DNA of 41,555 nucleotides. Origin: Bacteroidota bacterium. Its GTDB lineage: Bacteria; Bacteroidota; Bacteroidia; Bacteroidales; GCA-2711565. The notes beneath the pieces are model-generated. The model saw nothing but the letters and a program-made list of their open reading frames with translations. It was not told where the DNA came from and did no database searches. The stretch lies in contig PIVJ01000017.1 in assembly GCA_003353955.1 (NCBI GenBank), positions 1 through 41,555 of the forward strand. The letters are read 5' to 3'. Position 1 is the stretch's first letter, and each line of letters begins with the position of its first letter. The position numbers were made by a program, and so were the translations under genes. Positions 1-8,607 of the stretch are shown piece after piece.

Positions 1-132
1 CAATCAAATAAAAGCAAAACTTAAAGACACTTCCGAATCTTGGATAGGCGCAACACTTTTTGTGATGAATATCGTAAATTTTGCAAACATCCTAAACTTG
101 ACTTTCTGAGGAAGCCCTACTTAAGGACTTGA

Positions 133-324
133 CGAAAACAAGAAATATCCCTTGAAAGAAAGAACTATTTGTTTGCTGGATCCTCCAGAGGAGCTGAGCG
201 TGCTGCCATGTACTACTCATTTTTTGGAACATGTAATGTCAATCCATTCCAGTGGTTGAAGAAAGTGTTGGAAATTATACCTAACATAAATCCATATTCC
301 CAATATTATATTAAATCATATTAA
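133..324 (+). pseudogene. IS66-family transposase, C-terminal remnant
   Basis: The frame ending at the TAA of 322-324 reads RKNYLFAGS, then GAERAAMYYSFFGTCNVNPF and QWLKKVLE. This is the conserved C-terminal end of IS66-family DDE transposases (RKNYLFAGSHEAA..). An in-frame TGA at 130-132 interrupts it, and the catalytic DDE part upstream is not recognisable, so this is a decayed stub. About 160 bases further on, 474-485 ends in GGTTAC, which reads GTAACC from the other strand. IS66 ends conventionally begin GTAA, so this may be the right end of the old element; that is inference. Bases 1-129 hold no ORF I can name, and 325-473 hold nothing I recognise. Confidence 0.75.
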
Positions 325-512
325 TTGGAAATTGGATTACTCTACAGCCCGACTAAAAGTCTTGTTAAGATTCCCCTCTCCAATTCATTTCGAATTCCAG
401 AGTTCGGGAGGACTAATTGTTTCCAACAAGTCCATTTGGCTTGCATTTCATGCTTTTAGTTTAGAAATACAAGCTCGGAGGTTACAGTAACTAAATTTAT
501 CTATACACTTTA

Positions 513-686
513 TTAATCAGTATCATGGACGTCTTTAATTCCTTTTTTAAATTCCTTAATACCTTGACCAACCCCCTTCATCATTTCAGGGATTTTTTTA
601 CCACCAAATAGTAATATTACACATAAAGCGATAATAATAATTTGCCAGGGGCCAATCATTCCTAATAATATAGTAAGAAGTGTCAT
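513..686 (-). CDS. tatA: Twin-arginine translocase subunit TatA
   Basis: A 57-residue protein starting at the ATG of 684-686. It has an N-terminal membrane helix (about residues 3-27) containing GPWQIIIIALCVILLFGG. An amphipathic helix, KKIPEMMKGVGQGIKEFKK, follows. This is the standard TatA/E layout: TM helix, FGxxKIPE hinge, amphipathic helix and a short charged tail. TatA oligomerises around TatBC to export folded, cofactor-loaded proteins carrying twin-arginine signals. It is the last gene of the respiratory operon, 9 bases after the TorD-family chaperone. Both the molybdoenzyme and its ferredoxin subunit carry Tat signals, so it is probably their dedicated export component. No tatC is in the window. 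The family is very likely; the pathway role is inferred from context. Confidence 0.9.
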   Translation of the reverse strand: MTLLTILLGMIGPWQIIIIALCVILLFGGKKIPEMMKGVGQGIKEFKKGIKDVHDTD

Positions 687-695
687 AATATTTTA

Positions 696-1283
696 TTAAT
701 TTGAATACACGTTTTCTAAATCGTTAAAGACTTTATCTTTAACAGATTTTACTAATTCTTTATAAAAGATATTTTCAGTTTGTGACATTACTTTTTCGAA
801 GAGATCATCAATCCATTTTTCTAGATGCCTAATTAAAAATGCTTTTTGCTTGTTAAAATAAGAACTCGATAATTCAACGTTTCCACATTGAATACACTCT
901 ACTTCTTTAGAAATGAGATAACTCATAAATTCTAATTCTATTGATATATGGTCAGGAGGTTCTTTTAGGTCAACCTTTAAGCTTTCTTCTTTGTATATAT
1001 CCATAACATCCATTGTCGAATCACCAAAAATTTTCCTTCCCTCTTCAAGATAAACTGATCCATAAAGAGGAGCTAATACTTTAAATGGACCAACAAATAA
1101 GCGAGAATATTCTATTTGTAAAGCATCAATCTCAATATCTTCTAATTTAAATTTATTATCTAGTCCAATCAACTCATCACTCAATTCTTTTATTAGAGAA
1201 AATTGCGTCTCATCAGGATAATAAAAACATTCAGCTAAAAATCTATATAAAGAAGCTGATTTTTCTTTTTCTAATAGTTCCAT
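696..1283 (-). CDS. arrD: TorD/DmsD-family chaperone (ArrD-like)
   Basis: A 195-residue, all-helical cytoplasmic protein of the TorD family, which binds molybdoenzyme precursors and holds them until cofactor insertion and Tat export. Family signatures are EYSRLFVGP followed by APLYGSVYLEEG, and PPDHISIELEFMSYLI, matching the conserved E-PPDHI-x-ELEFM block. I place the start at the ATG at 1283 (MELLEKEKSAS). The longer reading uses a GTG at 1307 that falls inside a strong hairpin and adds eight residues not typical of the family. The gene lies between the catalytic subunit and tatA on the same strand, so its client is most likely the molybdoenzyme encoded just upstream. ArrD is the usual name for this chaperone in arr operons; the symbol depends on the ArrA call. 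Confidence 0.85.
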   Translation of the reverse strand: MELLEKEKSASLYRFLAECFYYPDETQFSLIKELSDELIGLDNKFKLEDIEIDALQIEYSRLFVGPFKVLAPLYGSVYLEEGRKIFGDSTMDVMDIYKEESLKVDLKEPPDHISIELEFMSYLISKEVECIQCGNVELSSSYFNKQKAFLIRHLEKWIDDLFEKVMSQTENIFYKELVKSVKDKVFNDLENVYSN

Positions 1284-1297
1284 AAAACAAATTTGAA

Positions 1298-1322
1298 TGA
1301 GGGACACCTTAGGTGTCCCTCA
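1298..1322 (-). promoter_or_regulatory. Intra-operon hairpin between arrA and arrD
   Basis: A perfect 10-bp inverted repeat, GAGGGACACC and GGTGTCCCTC, has a 3-base loop and one further A-T pair outside. It starts 26 bases after the arrA stop and ends 15 bases before the arrD ATG. The minus-strand bases after it are T-rich but broken by A, C and G, so it is a weak terminator at best. It could partially attenuate transcription or protect the upstream message's 3' end, making arrD and tatA expressed less than arrBCA. It also contains the alternative GTG start of arrD, which would be hidden in the stem. Confidence 0.7.
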
Positions 1323-1347
1323 ATAATAATTTAAAATAGTTAGAACT

Positions 1348-3897
1348 TTAAATCTTCACAACTTTAACTCGTGTTGTACCATAGAATGCGGTAGCTCCAC
1401 TTAATCTGTCATATTCCGCGGGAATTATAACATTATTATTACCTCCTCTGGGCTTTTTGCCAAATTCCTCTGATGCAACTTTTCCATATGCCCAATGACC
1501 TTGTCCATAACATTTTGAGATAGTTCCAGGTCTGTTACCTTCCCATATTTTTGCATTGCATTCAATTTCTCCGACTGGTGATACCAATTTAATTCTATCA
1601 CCATCTTTAATATTGTATTTCTTTGCATCAATTGGGTTTAGCCTGGCAACATCCTCGTTCGCATTATCCCCTGGATCTAGGTCTTTCAATTCGTGATACC
1701 ATGTACAATTGGCCGATCTACCTTCTCTATTAAATCGAGATTTGAAATCTACATGAACTAAAGGAAATTCCTCTTTAGTACCCTTCATTAGAGGTTCTTC
1801 GTAATGTGGTACGAATGCCTTTTCGCCACGTGCTTGGTAATTACATGTTTCTAAAATGTCATCAACATCTGTATGATGTTTTTCAGCGTGAGCTTCTAGT
1901 GAGGCTTTTAAGGTTTCAGAGAAGAATTCAAATTTCTTGGTCTTCGTTTTCATCTTACCCCATCGCTTTCTAAATGGATAAGGATCAGAGTTCCAAACAC
2001 CAACTTTACTAAATTCATCCCAGCCAGAGAACTTATCCCCTCCTTTATATTGATTCGGATCCCAAAGGGTTTGTGTTGCATACTTTAGAGAGAAGAGTGC
2101 AAATTCTTTATCCGTTTCTGGAGCTTTATTGGTTTCTGGATCTTTAATAGATTTATAGTAATCTAATAAATTACTAAAACCTCTTTTTTCTAGTTTCTCC
2201 GCTAATAGCCATGGAATTTCAGTCTCTTCTATTTTTACATCCCAGAAAGGTTCTATTGATGGTTGTAATAATGTAACGTGTCTGTATCCATTTGCGTAAG
2301 ATTTTACATATCCCCATTTTTCGTACATATGATGGGAACATGGAAGTACAATATCTGAAAATTGTGTAAACTCAGAACCATTTGTAGTACAGTGAACAAG
2401 GAAAGGGATTTTAGATAATGCTCTTTCCCAACGCTCTGATTGAGGACAGGAGAACGCAAAATTATTAAAATAGGCTATTGCCACTTTTATTTCATTTGGG
2501 TCTTCATTAATTATACCTTCAGCGGCATTGTTTGTAATAACTCCACCACCAGATTTTCCCTTAGAAAGAACCGGCCATTCTTTTCGACCTCTATGATCAA
2601 TCTTTTTATGTTTCTTACCAGCTTTAGCAATAGCATCAATATAATCATTTGGACTCGGAAAACTAATTGTATATTCTTTATTTGCTTTTAATGCTCCACC
2701 TTCATTATCAACTGCTCCAGTTAACGCATTTAAAACATGACAGGCCATACTTGCATACCCACCTCTAGCTTGCATTACAGGTCCACCACCGACCCAGGAG
2801 ATTGCCTGTGGTGCTGCTTTCCCAAAGTTTTCAGCTACCCTGGTTATTTGTTCAGCAGAAAGACCGGTTTTTTCAGCTGCCCATTCAACAGTTTTATCTT
2901 TTAATTCAAGATTCCACCATTTTATTAATCCATGAGTGTGAATTTCTTGAAAAACATCTCCTGGTTTTTCTTCAAGGATCTCTTTTCCAGCCTCAAATCT
3001 GTTAATTGCTGAATTTTCTGCGAAGTCACCAACAAATGGTTTATACCATAAACCTTTAGTAAGTAAAACATGGGCAATTGCTGAAGCTAATGCCCCATCT
3101 TCTCCTGGTTTTACTGGTAACCACTCTGAAGCTTTTGTAGCTGTTATTGATAACCTGGGATCAACAACAGCAACTTGCATATGGTCAAGTGAATCACCCC
3201 AGAATGCCGAATAATAAGCAACTTGTCTATTAGCAGATAATGGATCTGCACCCCATATCAGTACATATTTTGCATTTTTAATGTCATATTGCCTATATGC
3301 CCATTCGCCTTCTGTAAAGTAAGGCCCAAACTTTTCAGCTTCTGCACAAATAGCGCTATGTGATATGTTATTGGGGGATCCGATTATTTTTGTCATCCGA
3401 TCATAAATTAAATCACGCATATAGGTATATCTACCTCGCATTAACATATATTTATGAGTCTCTTGATTATCCCTTAGTTCCATTATCTTATCAGCAATAG
3501 TATCCAATGCTTCATCCCAAGTAATAGGAACAAATTGAGGATCTTCATTTCTCCCTTTTTTAGGATTAGTTCGCTTCATTGGTACTTTAATTCTGTCGGG
3601 ATCATAAACCTGCTGAAGGCTTATGTGAGAACGAACACAGCCCTCACCCATATTTACTTTTGAGCTTGCATTACCTCTTACTCTTACAGCGCGACCATTG
3701 ATAACATTTACTTGTTGAGAGCACCATGAAGTACATCCTTGGCAAGTAGTCGATTTCCATTCAGAATCAACAGGCAGGCTATTTTTAGTCATTTGACTAA
3801 ACGCTTTCAATTTTGGCAATATCATTGCAGAGGTCGCTACACCAACGCTACCAAGAGTTGCACGTTTTATAAAATTTCTTCTATTTGAATTTTCCAT
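1348..3897 (-). CDS. arrA: Molybdopterin oxidoreductase, probable respiratory arsenate reductase catalytic subunit
   Basis: An 849-residue DMSO-reductase-superfamily enzyme. A Tat signal (NRRNFIKRA, residues 5-13) precedes a [4Fe-4S] motif C52-x2-C55-x3-C59-x27-C87. The likely Mo ligand is C184 in SHSAICAEAEKFGPYF. As I recall the Shewanella ArrA active site (R165, Y166, H189, C193, K198, Y210), all six have counterparts here at a constant offset of nine: R156, Y157, H180, C184, K189, Y201. YFTEGEWAY and WWNLELKDKT (327-336) resemble the regions targeted by published arrA primers, and WYKPFVGDF (284-292) is also arrA-like. Length is close to ArrA (about 850) and longer than typical PsrA/PhsA. 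The reaction would be arsenate to arsenite, periplasmic, with electrons from the B and C subunits. Alternatives are a reductase for another oxyanion (selenate, polysulfide, tetrathionate) or an Arx-type enzyme run in reverse. Confidence 0.82.
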   Translation of the reverse strand: MENSNRRNFIKRATLGSVGVATSAMILPKLKAFSQMTKNSLPVDSEWKSTTCQGCTSWCSQQVNVINGRAVRVRGNASSKVNMGEGCVRSHISLQQVYDPDRIKVPMKRTNPKKGRNEDPQFVPITWDEALDTIADKIMELRDNQETHKYMLMRGRYTYMRDLIYDRMTKIIGSPNNISHSAICAEAEKFGPYFTEGEWAYRQYDIKNAKYVLIWGADPLSANRQVAYYSAFWGDSLDHMQVAVVDPRLSITATKASEWLPVKPGEDGALASAIAHVLLTKGLWYKPFVGDFAENSAINRFEAGKEILEEKPGDVFQEIHTHGLIKWWNLELKDKTVEWAAEKTGLSAEQITRVAENFGKAAPQAISWVGGGPVMQARGGYASMACHVLNALTGAVDNEGGALKANKEYTISFPSPNDYIDAIAKAGKKHKKIDHRGRKEWPVLSKGKSGGGVITNNAAEGIINEDPNEIKVAIAYFNNFAFSCPQSERWERALSKIPFLVHCTTNGSEFTQFSDIVLPCSHHMYEKWGYVKSYANGYRHVTLLQPSIEPFWDVKIEETEIPWLLAEKLEKRGFSNLLDYYKSIKDPETNKAPETDKEFALFSLKYATQTLWDPNQYKGGDKFSGWDEFSKVGVWNSDPYPFRKRWGKMKTKTKKFEFFSETLKASLEAHAEKHHTDVDDILETCNYQARGEKAFVPHYEEPLMKGTKEEFPLVHVDFKSRFNREGRSANCTWYHELKDLDPGDNANEDVARLNPIDAKKYNIKDGDRIKLVSPVGEIECNAKIWEGNRPGTISKCYGQGHWAYGKVASEEFGKKPRGGNNNVIIPAEYDRLSGATAFYGTTRVKVVKI

Positions 3898-3924
3898 AAT
3901 ATTCTTTTTTATGTTCTTAAAGAA

Positions 3925-5064
3925 CTAAATATTGTTTTTTATGATACTCTTGATTTTTAGCTTCCCAATAAGTATATGATACGAAAGCGTCATAAATGAT
4001 GTCACTCCTGCACAAATATATATTTCAATTAATGTAGGAAAATATAATTCCACATTTTGACCTTTAAATAAAGGAATCTCCTGACCAATAATTATAAGAT
4101 TATATCTATACGCAGAGATTGCTAAAATGATTAGAATTGCTGAGTAAAATAAGTTAGGGAACTCTCTACCCTTCCTGATTAACAATAAGATACCAGCAAA
4201 TACTAACCCTAAAATATTTACTAAGAAGAAAACAAGATGTTCATTTGTTAATGCCTTCCATGCTTCAATACCTTCAGGTTTCTCACTATAACGTAGTACT
4301 AGAATATCAAACAGATCAAGAAATAGCACCCCTGCAACTAGAAAAATAAGCATATAGCCTATAAGCACTTTTGCTGAGAGATTCAATAATTCTACTTTCT
4401 CTATTTTCTCGCTTATGTATGCAATAACAACCATCACTGCAACTGCAGATACTAGTGCTGCGTTTGCAAAATGTGGAAGTAATAAAGGTCTATTCCAAAA
4501 CTCTCTTGCTTTTACAAAACTGAAAAGAGCGCCATCAGGAACTAAGACTATTCCCATAGCTAAAGGGAATAATATAATTGCAAGTATTCTGGCATTTCTT
4601 CTGAACTTTTCGTTCTTAGGATTCTTTATTGCCCGCACATAATTAACTAGCTGATACACAAGTAGTCCGCCGAAAATATAGTAGCTTATTGAAGAATAAA
4701 AGAATACAGAAGATGTATTTCGCATAATAATAGGAACCTTCATCATTCTGATTGGGTTTCCAACATCTGCAATTAGAAATAAGACTGCTCCAACTAATGA
4801 TATAAGACCTACTGCAATGGTTTTAAATTCAATAGATTTTAAATGCTCCACTTTAAATACATGGATAATAAAACTTATGATTGTTGATCCTGCACTTATA
4901 CCAATAAAGAAAGTAAAGGCTGCAATATAAATACCCCAGGGGACTTGTTTGCTAATACCAGTTACAGCATGACCTTCAATAGTTTGAACAATCACTCCAT
5001 ATATTCCCAACAATAATATTGCTATCAAGCAGGAATACCAAATTATACTTTTTATATTTTTCAT
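3925..5064 (-). CDS. arrC: NrfD/PsrC-family quinol-oxidising membrane subunit
   Basis: A 379-residue polytopic membrane protein of the NrfD (PsrC) family. It begins with a TM helix and a short loop, then VPWGIYIAAFTFFIGISAGS, the hallmark of NrfD proteins. Repeated hydrophobic segments to about residue 365 fit eight to ten helices. An acidic residue sits in LIADVGNPIRMM, the region that shapes the quinol site in this family. The protein anchors the ferredoxin-type B subunit and passes electrons from menaquinol to it. It sits between the B and A genes with short gaps (39 and 27 bases), so the complex is probably BCA. Some arr operons lack this subunit; here its presence removes the need for a separate CymA-like cytochrome. 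Confidence 0.87.
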   Translation of the reverse strand: MKNIKSIIWYSCLIAILLLGIYGVIVQTIEGHAVTGISKQVPWGIYIAAFTFFIGISAGSTIISFIIHVFKVEHLKSIEFKTIAVGLISLVGAVLFLIADVGNPIRMMKVPIIMRNTSSVFFYSSISYYIFGGLLVYQLVNYVRAIKNPKNEKFRRNARILAIILFPLAMGIVLVPDGALFSFVKAREFWNRPLLLPHFANAALVSAVAVMVVIAYISEKIEKVELLNLSAKVLIGYMLIFLVAGVLFLDLFDILVLRYSEKPEGIEAWKALTNEHLVFFLVNILGLVFAGILLLIRKGREFPNLFYSAILIILAISAYRYNLIIIGQEIPLFKGQNVELYFPTLIEIYICAGVTSFMTLSYHILIGKLKIKSIIKNNI

Positions 5065-5103
5065 TTGTATTTTTTTTTGATTAAATCTTAAATGCTTGAA
5101 AAA

Positions 5104-5922
5104 TTAACGTGGGTATTTTCCAGGATTGAAATTTCGTATATAAAATACTTTAGGTTCTGTTCCTAAATTTTCCTTTAAGCGGAAAGGTGAATGTTTACCC
5201 AATAGGCTTACAACCTTATCATTCGGATTATCTAAGTCGCCGAATGTTCTTGCTTTAGAAGGACATCTCTGGACACATCTGGGTTTTTCACCCTTTTTTA
5301 CTAAATGATCGCAGAAAGTACACTTTTCAACGACATTCTTCGGTCTAATTCCTGGATAGGTTTCAGCTCGTTCTGGGTTATAGTAAGGAATTGTATCTCC
5401 ACCAACTTTTTCATTTAATTCTTTAGGTGAAGCTGTTCCTACCATAAGTTTTTCTTCGCTACGCCAACGCTTATGTGGTTTTTCTCCATTATATGAGATC
5501 ACCTGATAAGGACATGCTACCATGCAATATCGACAGCCAACACATTTCTCAGTATCATGCATTGTGATCCCATTTTCATCTTTATGCATAGCCTGAGTTG
5601 GGCATACTTTTACACAAGGAGCTTTATCGCAATGGTTGCAAAGTGTAGGTATATAATCATATCTTACATTAGGAAACTTACCTTCAGTTTTACAAATCTT
5701 ATTTGCCCAAAAAACACCATCTTGAACATTGTTCTCGTTTTTACAAACTAATGTACATGCACCACAACCTGTACATTTTTGAAGATCAACAATCATAGCT
5801 AATCTTTTCTTCTCTTCATTAGTTGGTAAAGGGGACGAAAAGGCGGAAACACTCGCAATAGTTGCAAGACCAAGTCCTGCCTTTTTTAGGAAGTCTCTTC
5901 TTTGATTCTTTTTGTTTTCCAT
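5104..5922 (-). CDS. arrB: Four-[4Fe-4S] ferredoxin electron-transfer subunit with Tat signal
   Basis: A 272-residue iron-sulfur protein of the PsrB/NrfC/ArrB family. Sixteen cysteines form four binding sets: C50/53/56/60, C95/98/103/107, C127/130/133/137 and C201/204/216/220. It connects the membrane quinol subunit to the molybdenum subunit. The N-terminus QRRDFLKKAGLGLATIASVS is a second twin-arginine signal. In many ArrAB and DMSO-reductase-type enzymes only the catalytic subunit carries the signal and B is exported with it, so two signals in one complex is notable. The gene follows the porin-like gene by 21 bases and precedes arrC by 39. Family assignment is firm; arrB rather than psrB rests on the A subunit. 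Confidence 0.87.
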   Translation of the reverse strand: MENKKNQRRDFLKKAGLGLATIASVSAFSSPLPTNEEKKRLAMIVDLQKCTGCGACTLVCKNENNVQDGVFWANKICKTEGKFPNVRYDYIPTLCNHCDKAPCVKVCPTQAMHKDENGITMHDTEKCVGCRYCMVACPYQVISYNGEKPHKRWRSEEKLMVGTASPKELNEKVGGDTIPYYNPERAETYPGIRPKNVVEKCTFCDHLVKKGEKPRCVQRCPSKARTFGDLDNPNDKVVSLLGKHSPFRLKENLGTEPKVFYIRNFNPGKYPR

Positions 5923-5943
5923 ATCAAATTATATTTTAGGAAT

Positions 5944-6981
5944 CTAAAAACTGTATTCAAAACTTAAGTACATTAATGAATTGCTATCTTTTGTAGAGTC
6001 TTTTGGTTTCCATCCTTGGTAGTTTAGTGCCATTCTTACACCTTTAACAACTTTGTATTGAATACCAGTTATAACTGCACTGCCATTTTTTGAAAGATTC
6101 CATGGATCAGTTTCAGAAACTAACGTATTAGAAGCTAATTGATCATAACGAGCAAAAACTTCAAATTTCTTATCAATTATATATGTTGCATAAGTTGAGA
6201 ACCCATTTAGGTTATGGTCTTCAGCGGCTAGGCTATATTTTTCTCCATTTTTAAGCATATCATATTCAATGCCAAATCTGAAATTTGCAGATGTATAACC
6301 TGCGAAGAAGGCTAGATTAGTAATTGTGGGATCATCAACAATAACATCGTTTTCTTCATGTTGATTTTTAAGCATATCAACATATACTTTAAAAACTAAA
6401 TGACTTGTTGGTTTCATAACTAAGTTTGCACCAATTCTATGTTGCCCAAAATCGTCTTGTGCATTTTTATAACCTCTGCCATTTGTCATAAAAACATTCA
6501 TTTTTACAGTTTTGTGTAGTGTAAATTCTGCGTTTGCACCTAAATCTGCACTAGTACTGAAACTGTGTTGGTCCTGAAAAGACTTATAGATATATCTATA
6601 ACCCCAATGTTTCTCTTGATCACTATGTTGTTTAAGACCTATTAGACCCATGGATAACTTTACCCCTTTGTCAATTTTCCAATCGAGTTGAGCAGTCTTT
6701 AAGAAAGCTGTAAATGCACTTCCACTACTATTAGACCCTGCATCAAATGTAATTTTTGTGGATAATGCTTCACTAAATGAGTATTTATATCCTAAATATG
6801 ATCTTTTAAGTTCAAACGCACTTGATTGACTTGCATTACTTGTGAAATCATAATGATAATTCCAAAATACTTTAGCAAATGCTTTGCCATTTGGTTTAAA
6901 CTCTTCATTTTCTGTTTTTTGAGCATAAATAACAGGAATGCTAAAAACACAAACTAATAATGCGATAATACATTTTTTCAT
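5944..6981 (-). CDS. Outer-membrane porin-like beta-barrel protein
   Basis: A 345-residue exported protein with a clean signal peptide (MKKCIIALLVCVFSIPVIYA, cleaved before QKTEN). The rest alternates hydrophobic and polar residues in short strands and ends in FEYSF, with the terminal aromatic used for outer-membrane assembly. It resembles Bacteroidota porins of the phosphate-selective OprO/OprP type (SSAFELKRSYLGYKYSF near residue 55-70), but I cannot name a subfamily. It is the first gene after the sigma-54 site and is co-oriented with the reductase genes at tight spacing. A natural role is letting the oxyanion substrate into the periplasm; arsenate resembles phosphate. That role is inference. 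It could instead be a general porin recruited to the operon. Confidence 0.72.
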   Translation of the reverse strand: MKKCIIALLVCVFSIPVIYAQKTENEEFKPNGKAFAKVFWNYHYDFTSNASQSSAFELKRSYLGYKYSFSEALSTKITFDAGSNSSGSAFTAFLKTAQLDWKIDKGVKLSMGLIGLKQHSDQEKHWGYRYIYKSFQDQHSFSTSADLGANAEFTLHKTVKMNVFMTNGRGYKNAQDDFGQHRIGANLVMKPTSHLVFKVYVDMLKNQHEENDVIVDDPTITNLAFFAGYTSANFRFGIEYDMLKNGEKYSLAAEDHNLNGFSTYATYIIDKKFEVFARYDQLASNTLVSETDPWNLSKNGSAVITGIQYKVVKGVRMALNYQGWKPKDSTKDSNSLMYLSFEYSF

Positions 6982-7046
6982 TTCGATAATTTTTTAATTG
7001 TTATAATAATTTGTTTAATTTGGTTTGTTTCATTGATTCGCGTAAT

Positions 7047-7062
7047 AGCAATATCCAGACCA
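7047..7062 (-). promoter_or_regulatory. Sigma-54 (-24/-12) promoter for the reductase operon
   Basis: Read on the minus strand the site is TGGTCTGGATATTGCT. Against the consensus TGGCACG-N4-TTGCW it keeps the essential -24 GG and -12 GC dinucleotides at exact spacing, plus the G at position 7 and the whole TTGCT block. Only the CAC is changed. It would start transcription near 7036, about 55 bases before the porin-like gene. The gene upstream encodes an activator with an intact GAFTGA loop, the element that contacts sigma-54. Between 7063 and 7179 there is room for activator sites, but I saw no convincing palindrome there. Confidence 0.7.
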
Positions 7063-7179
7063 TGAATAAGTCAATTATTAATTTATAATCATTAAAAATA
7101 CTTAAACGTTATAAACCAATTATTTGAGGAAAAAATATAAAATATTTTAATCTTTCTATAAACGCATTTGAGTCAAAGG

Positions 7180-7219
7180 AAAAAGCGGAATCCCGCATAA
7201 TAGTCGGAATTCCGCTTTT
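7180..7219 (-). terminator. Rho-independent terminator after the response-regulator gene
   Basis: Arms at 7181-7191 and 7209-7219 are complementary over 11 bases (the minus-strand arm begins AAAAGCGGAAT). The minus-strand transcript then runs into five T residues from 7184 to 7180. It lies 18 bases after the stop of the sigma-54 activator. It separates the regulatory unit from the structural operon, so the latter depends on its own promoter. Confidence 0.8.
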
Positions 7220-7236
7220 AATTGTCAGTAACAATT

Positions 7237-8595
7237 CTATTTAGTGAATTTATACTTCTCCATTTTAGTGCGTAATGTTGAAGTTGGGATTCCTAATAAT
7301 TCAGCAGTTTTTGATTTATTATATTTACATCTCTTTAGTGCAGTATTTATCGATTCAACTTCTAATTCAGATAGTATTTGATCTAATGGTTTTTGTTCAG
7401 TTGATTGACAAATATCAACACGATTCTGATCTTTAATATCAATGGGTATATGGGTAGATTTAATACCCTTATCACCTACAAGAATTGTTAAATGTTCTGC
7501 AATATTTTTTAATTCTCGAATATTACCTGGCCAATGATAGGATAATAGAAGGTCTAAAGCATCGTCTGATATTTCTACTTTTTTGCCTTCTGAGAATTCT
7601 GATAAAAAATGATTGAGGATTAAAATGATATCTTTTCTACGATTACGCAAAGCCTTTATATTAATAGGGAATACATTTAAGCGATAAAATAAATCTTCTC
7701 TAAACTTATCTTCAGATACCAATGTTCTTAGGTCTTTTTTTGTGGACGCAATTATTCTAACATTGATGGGGATTGATTTTGAATCACCAACTTTCTCAAT
7801 TTCACGCTGTTCAATAGCTCTTAACAACTTTACTTGCAAATCGTAAGGAATGTCATCTATATCGTCTAGATATAGTGTACCATTATTTGCTAACTCGAAT
7901 CTTCCCTTTTTATCAAACTCAGCTCCTGTGAAAGCGCCTTTTACATGACCAAAAAGTTCACTTTCGAAAATTTCTCTGGATAAGACAGCACAACTAACTT
8001 TTATAAAAGGTTTACTTTTTCGGTTGCTATTAAAATGAATAATATTAGTGACAAGTTCCTTACCTGTTCCTGTTTCTCCTGTAATTAAAACAGTACTATC
8101 CTTCTTCGCAACGAGTTTAATACTTTTAAATAGATCGCTATTTATTTTAGTGTCACCTATATATGATGAAAAATCATATATAGATTCAATGTGCTTTTTA
8201 AGAATCTTGTTTTCTTCTTTAATTTGTTGAAATTGAGTGACCTTTTCTATAGTAAGAATAACCTCATCACGATTAAATGGTTTAGTGAAATAATCATAAG
8301 CTCCAAGTTTCATTGCTTCAACTGCGTTTTCGACAGTTCCATAGGCAGACATCAATAAAACTGCTATTTCCGGATATAGTTTTTTAACTTCCTTTAAGAA
8401 TTCAATACCATCGATTCCTGGCATCTTCAAGTCAGTAATTATGAGATCAGGTGTCTCACTAGGTAACAAAGTGACTGCTGATGAAGCATCTGCAAATTCT
8501 TTAACATTATAGCCAGCATCTCTAAGATCATCAGCAAGAGTTACTCTTACAATTCTTTCGTCATCAACAACCCAAATACTAATTTTTGTCTCCAT
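7237..8595 (-). CDS. NtrC-family sigma-54-dependent response regulator (ArrR/AioR/ArxR-like)
   Basis: A 452-residue three-domain activator. The receiver (1-120) has acidic D11/D12, phospho-acceptor D55 (LIITDLKMPG), S83 and K105. The AAA+ domain (about 145-380) has Walker A GETGTGKE (173-180), GAFTGA (220-225), a Walker B variant LYLDDID (241-247; the usual LDEI is LDDI here) and an arginine-rich FREDLFYRLNVF segment. A Fis-type helix-turn-helix closes the protein (about 415-450, KSKTAELLGIPTSTLRTKM). All parts needed for phosphorylation-dependent, ATP-driven opening of sigma-54 promoters are present. It follows the sensor kinase by 12 bases. The -24/-12 site downstream makes the porin-arrBCAD-tatA operon its probable target. 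Confidence 0.92.
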   Translation of the reverse strand: METKISIWVVDDERIVRVTLADDLRDAGYNVKEFADASSAVTLLPSETPDLIITDLKMPGIDGIEFLKEVKKLYPEIAVLLMSAYGTVENAVEAMKLGAYDYFTKPFNRDEVILTIEKVTQFQQIKEENKILKKHIESIYDFSSYIGDTKINSDLFKSIKLVAKKDSTVLITGETGTGKELVTNIIHFNSNRKSKPFIKVSCAVLSREIFESELFGHVKGAFTGAEFDKKGRFELANNGTLYLDDIDDIPYDLQVKLLRAIEQREIEKVGDSKSIPINVRIIASTKKDLRTLVSEDKFREDLFYRLNVFPINIKALRNRRKDIILILNHFLSEFSEGKKVEISDDALDLLLSYHWPGNIRELKNIAEHLTILVGDKGIKSTHIPIDIKDQNRVDICQSTEQKPLDQILSELEVESINTALKRCKYNKSKTAELLGIPTSTLRTKMEKYKFTK

Positions 8596-8607
8596 GTATA
8601 ATCAAAT

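Noticed and set aside
1284-1307. GTG start giving a 203-residue TorD-type chaperone
   Set aside because: The GTG lies in a 10-bp hairpin and the added residues do not fit the family; the ATG at 1283 is better.
1348-3897. Assignment as polysulfide/thiosulfate reductase (PsrA/PhsA) or tetrathionate reductase
   Set aside because: Overall operon shape would fit, but the six active-site residues at constant offset, the WWNxELKD motif and the 849-residue length favour ArrA. The alternative stays possible until a phylogeny is made.
7063-7179. Activator-binding palindrome upstream of the sigma-54 promoter
   Set aside because: The best candidate, around AACGTT at 7105-7110, matches only a few positions beyond the core, no more than expected in such AT-rich DNA.
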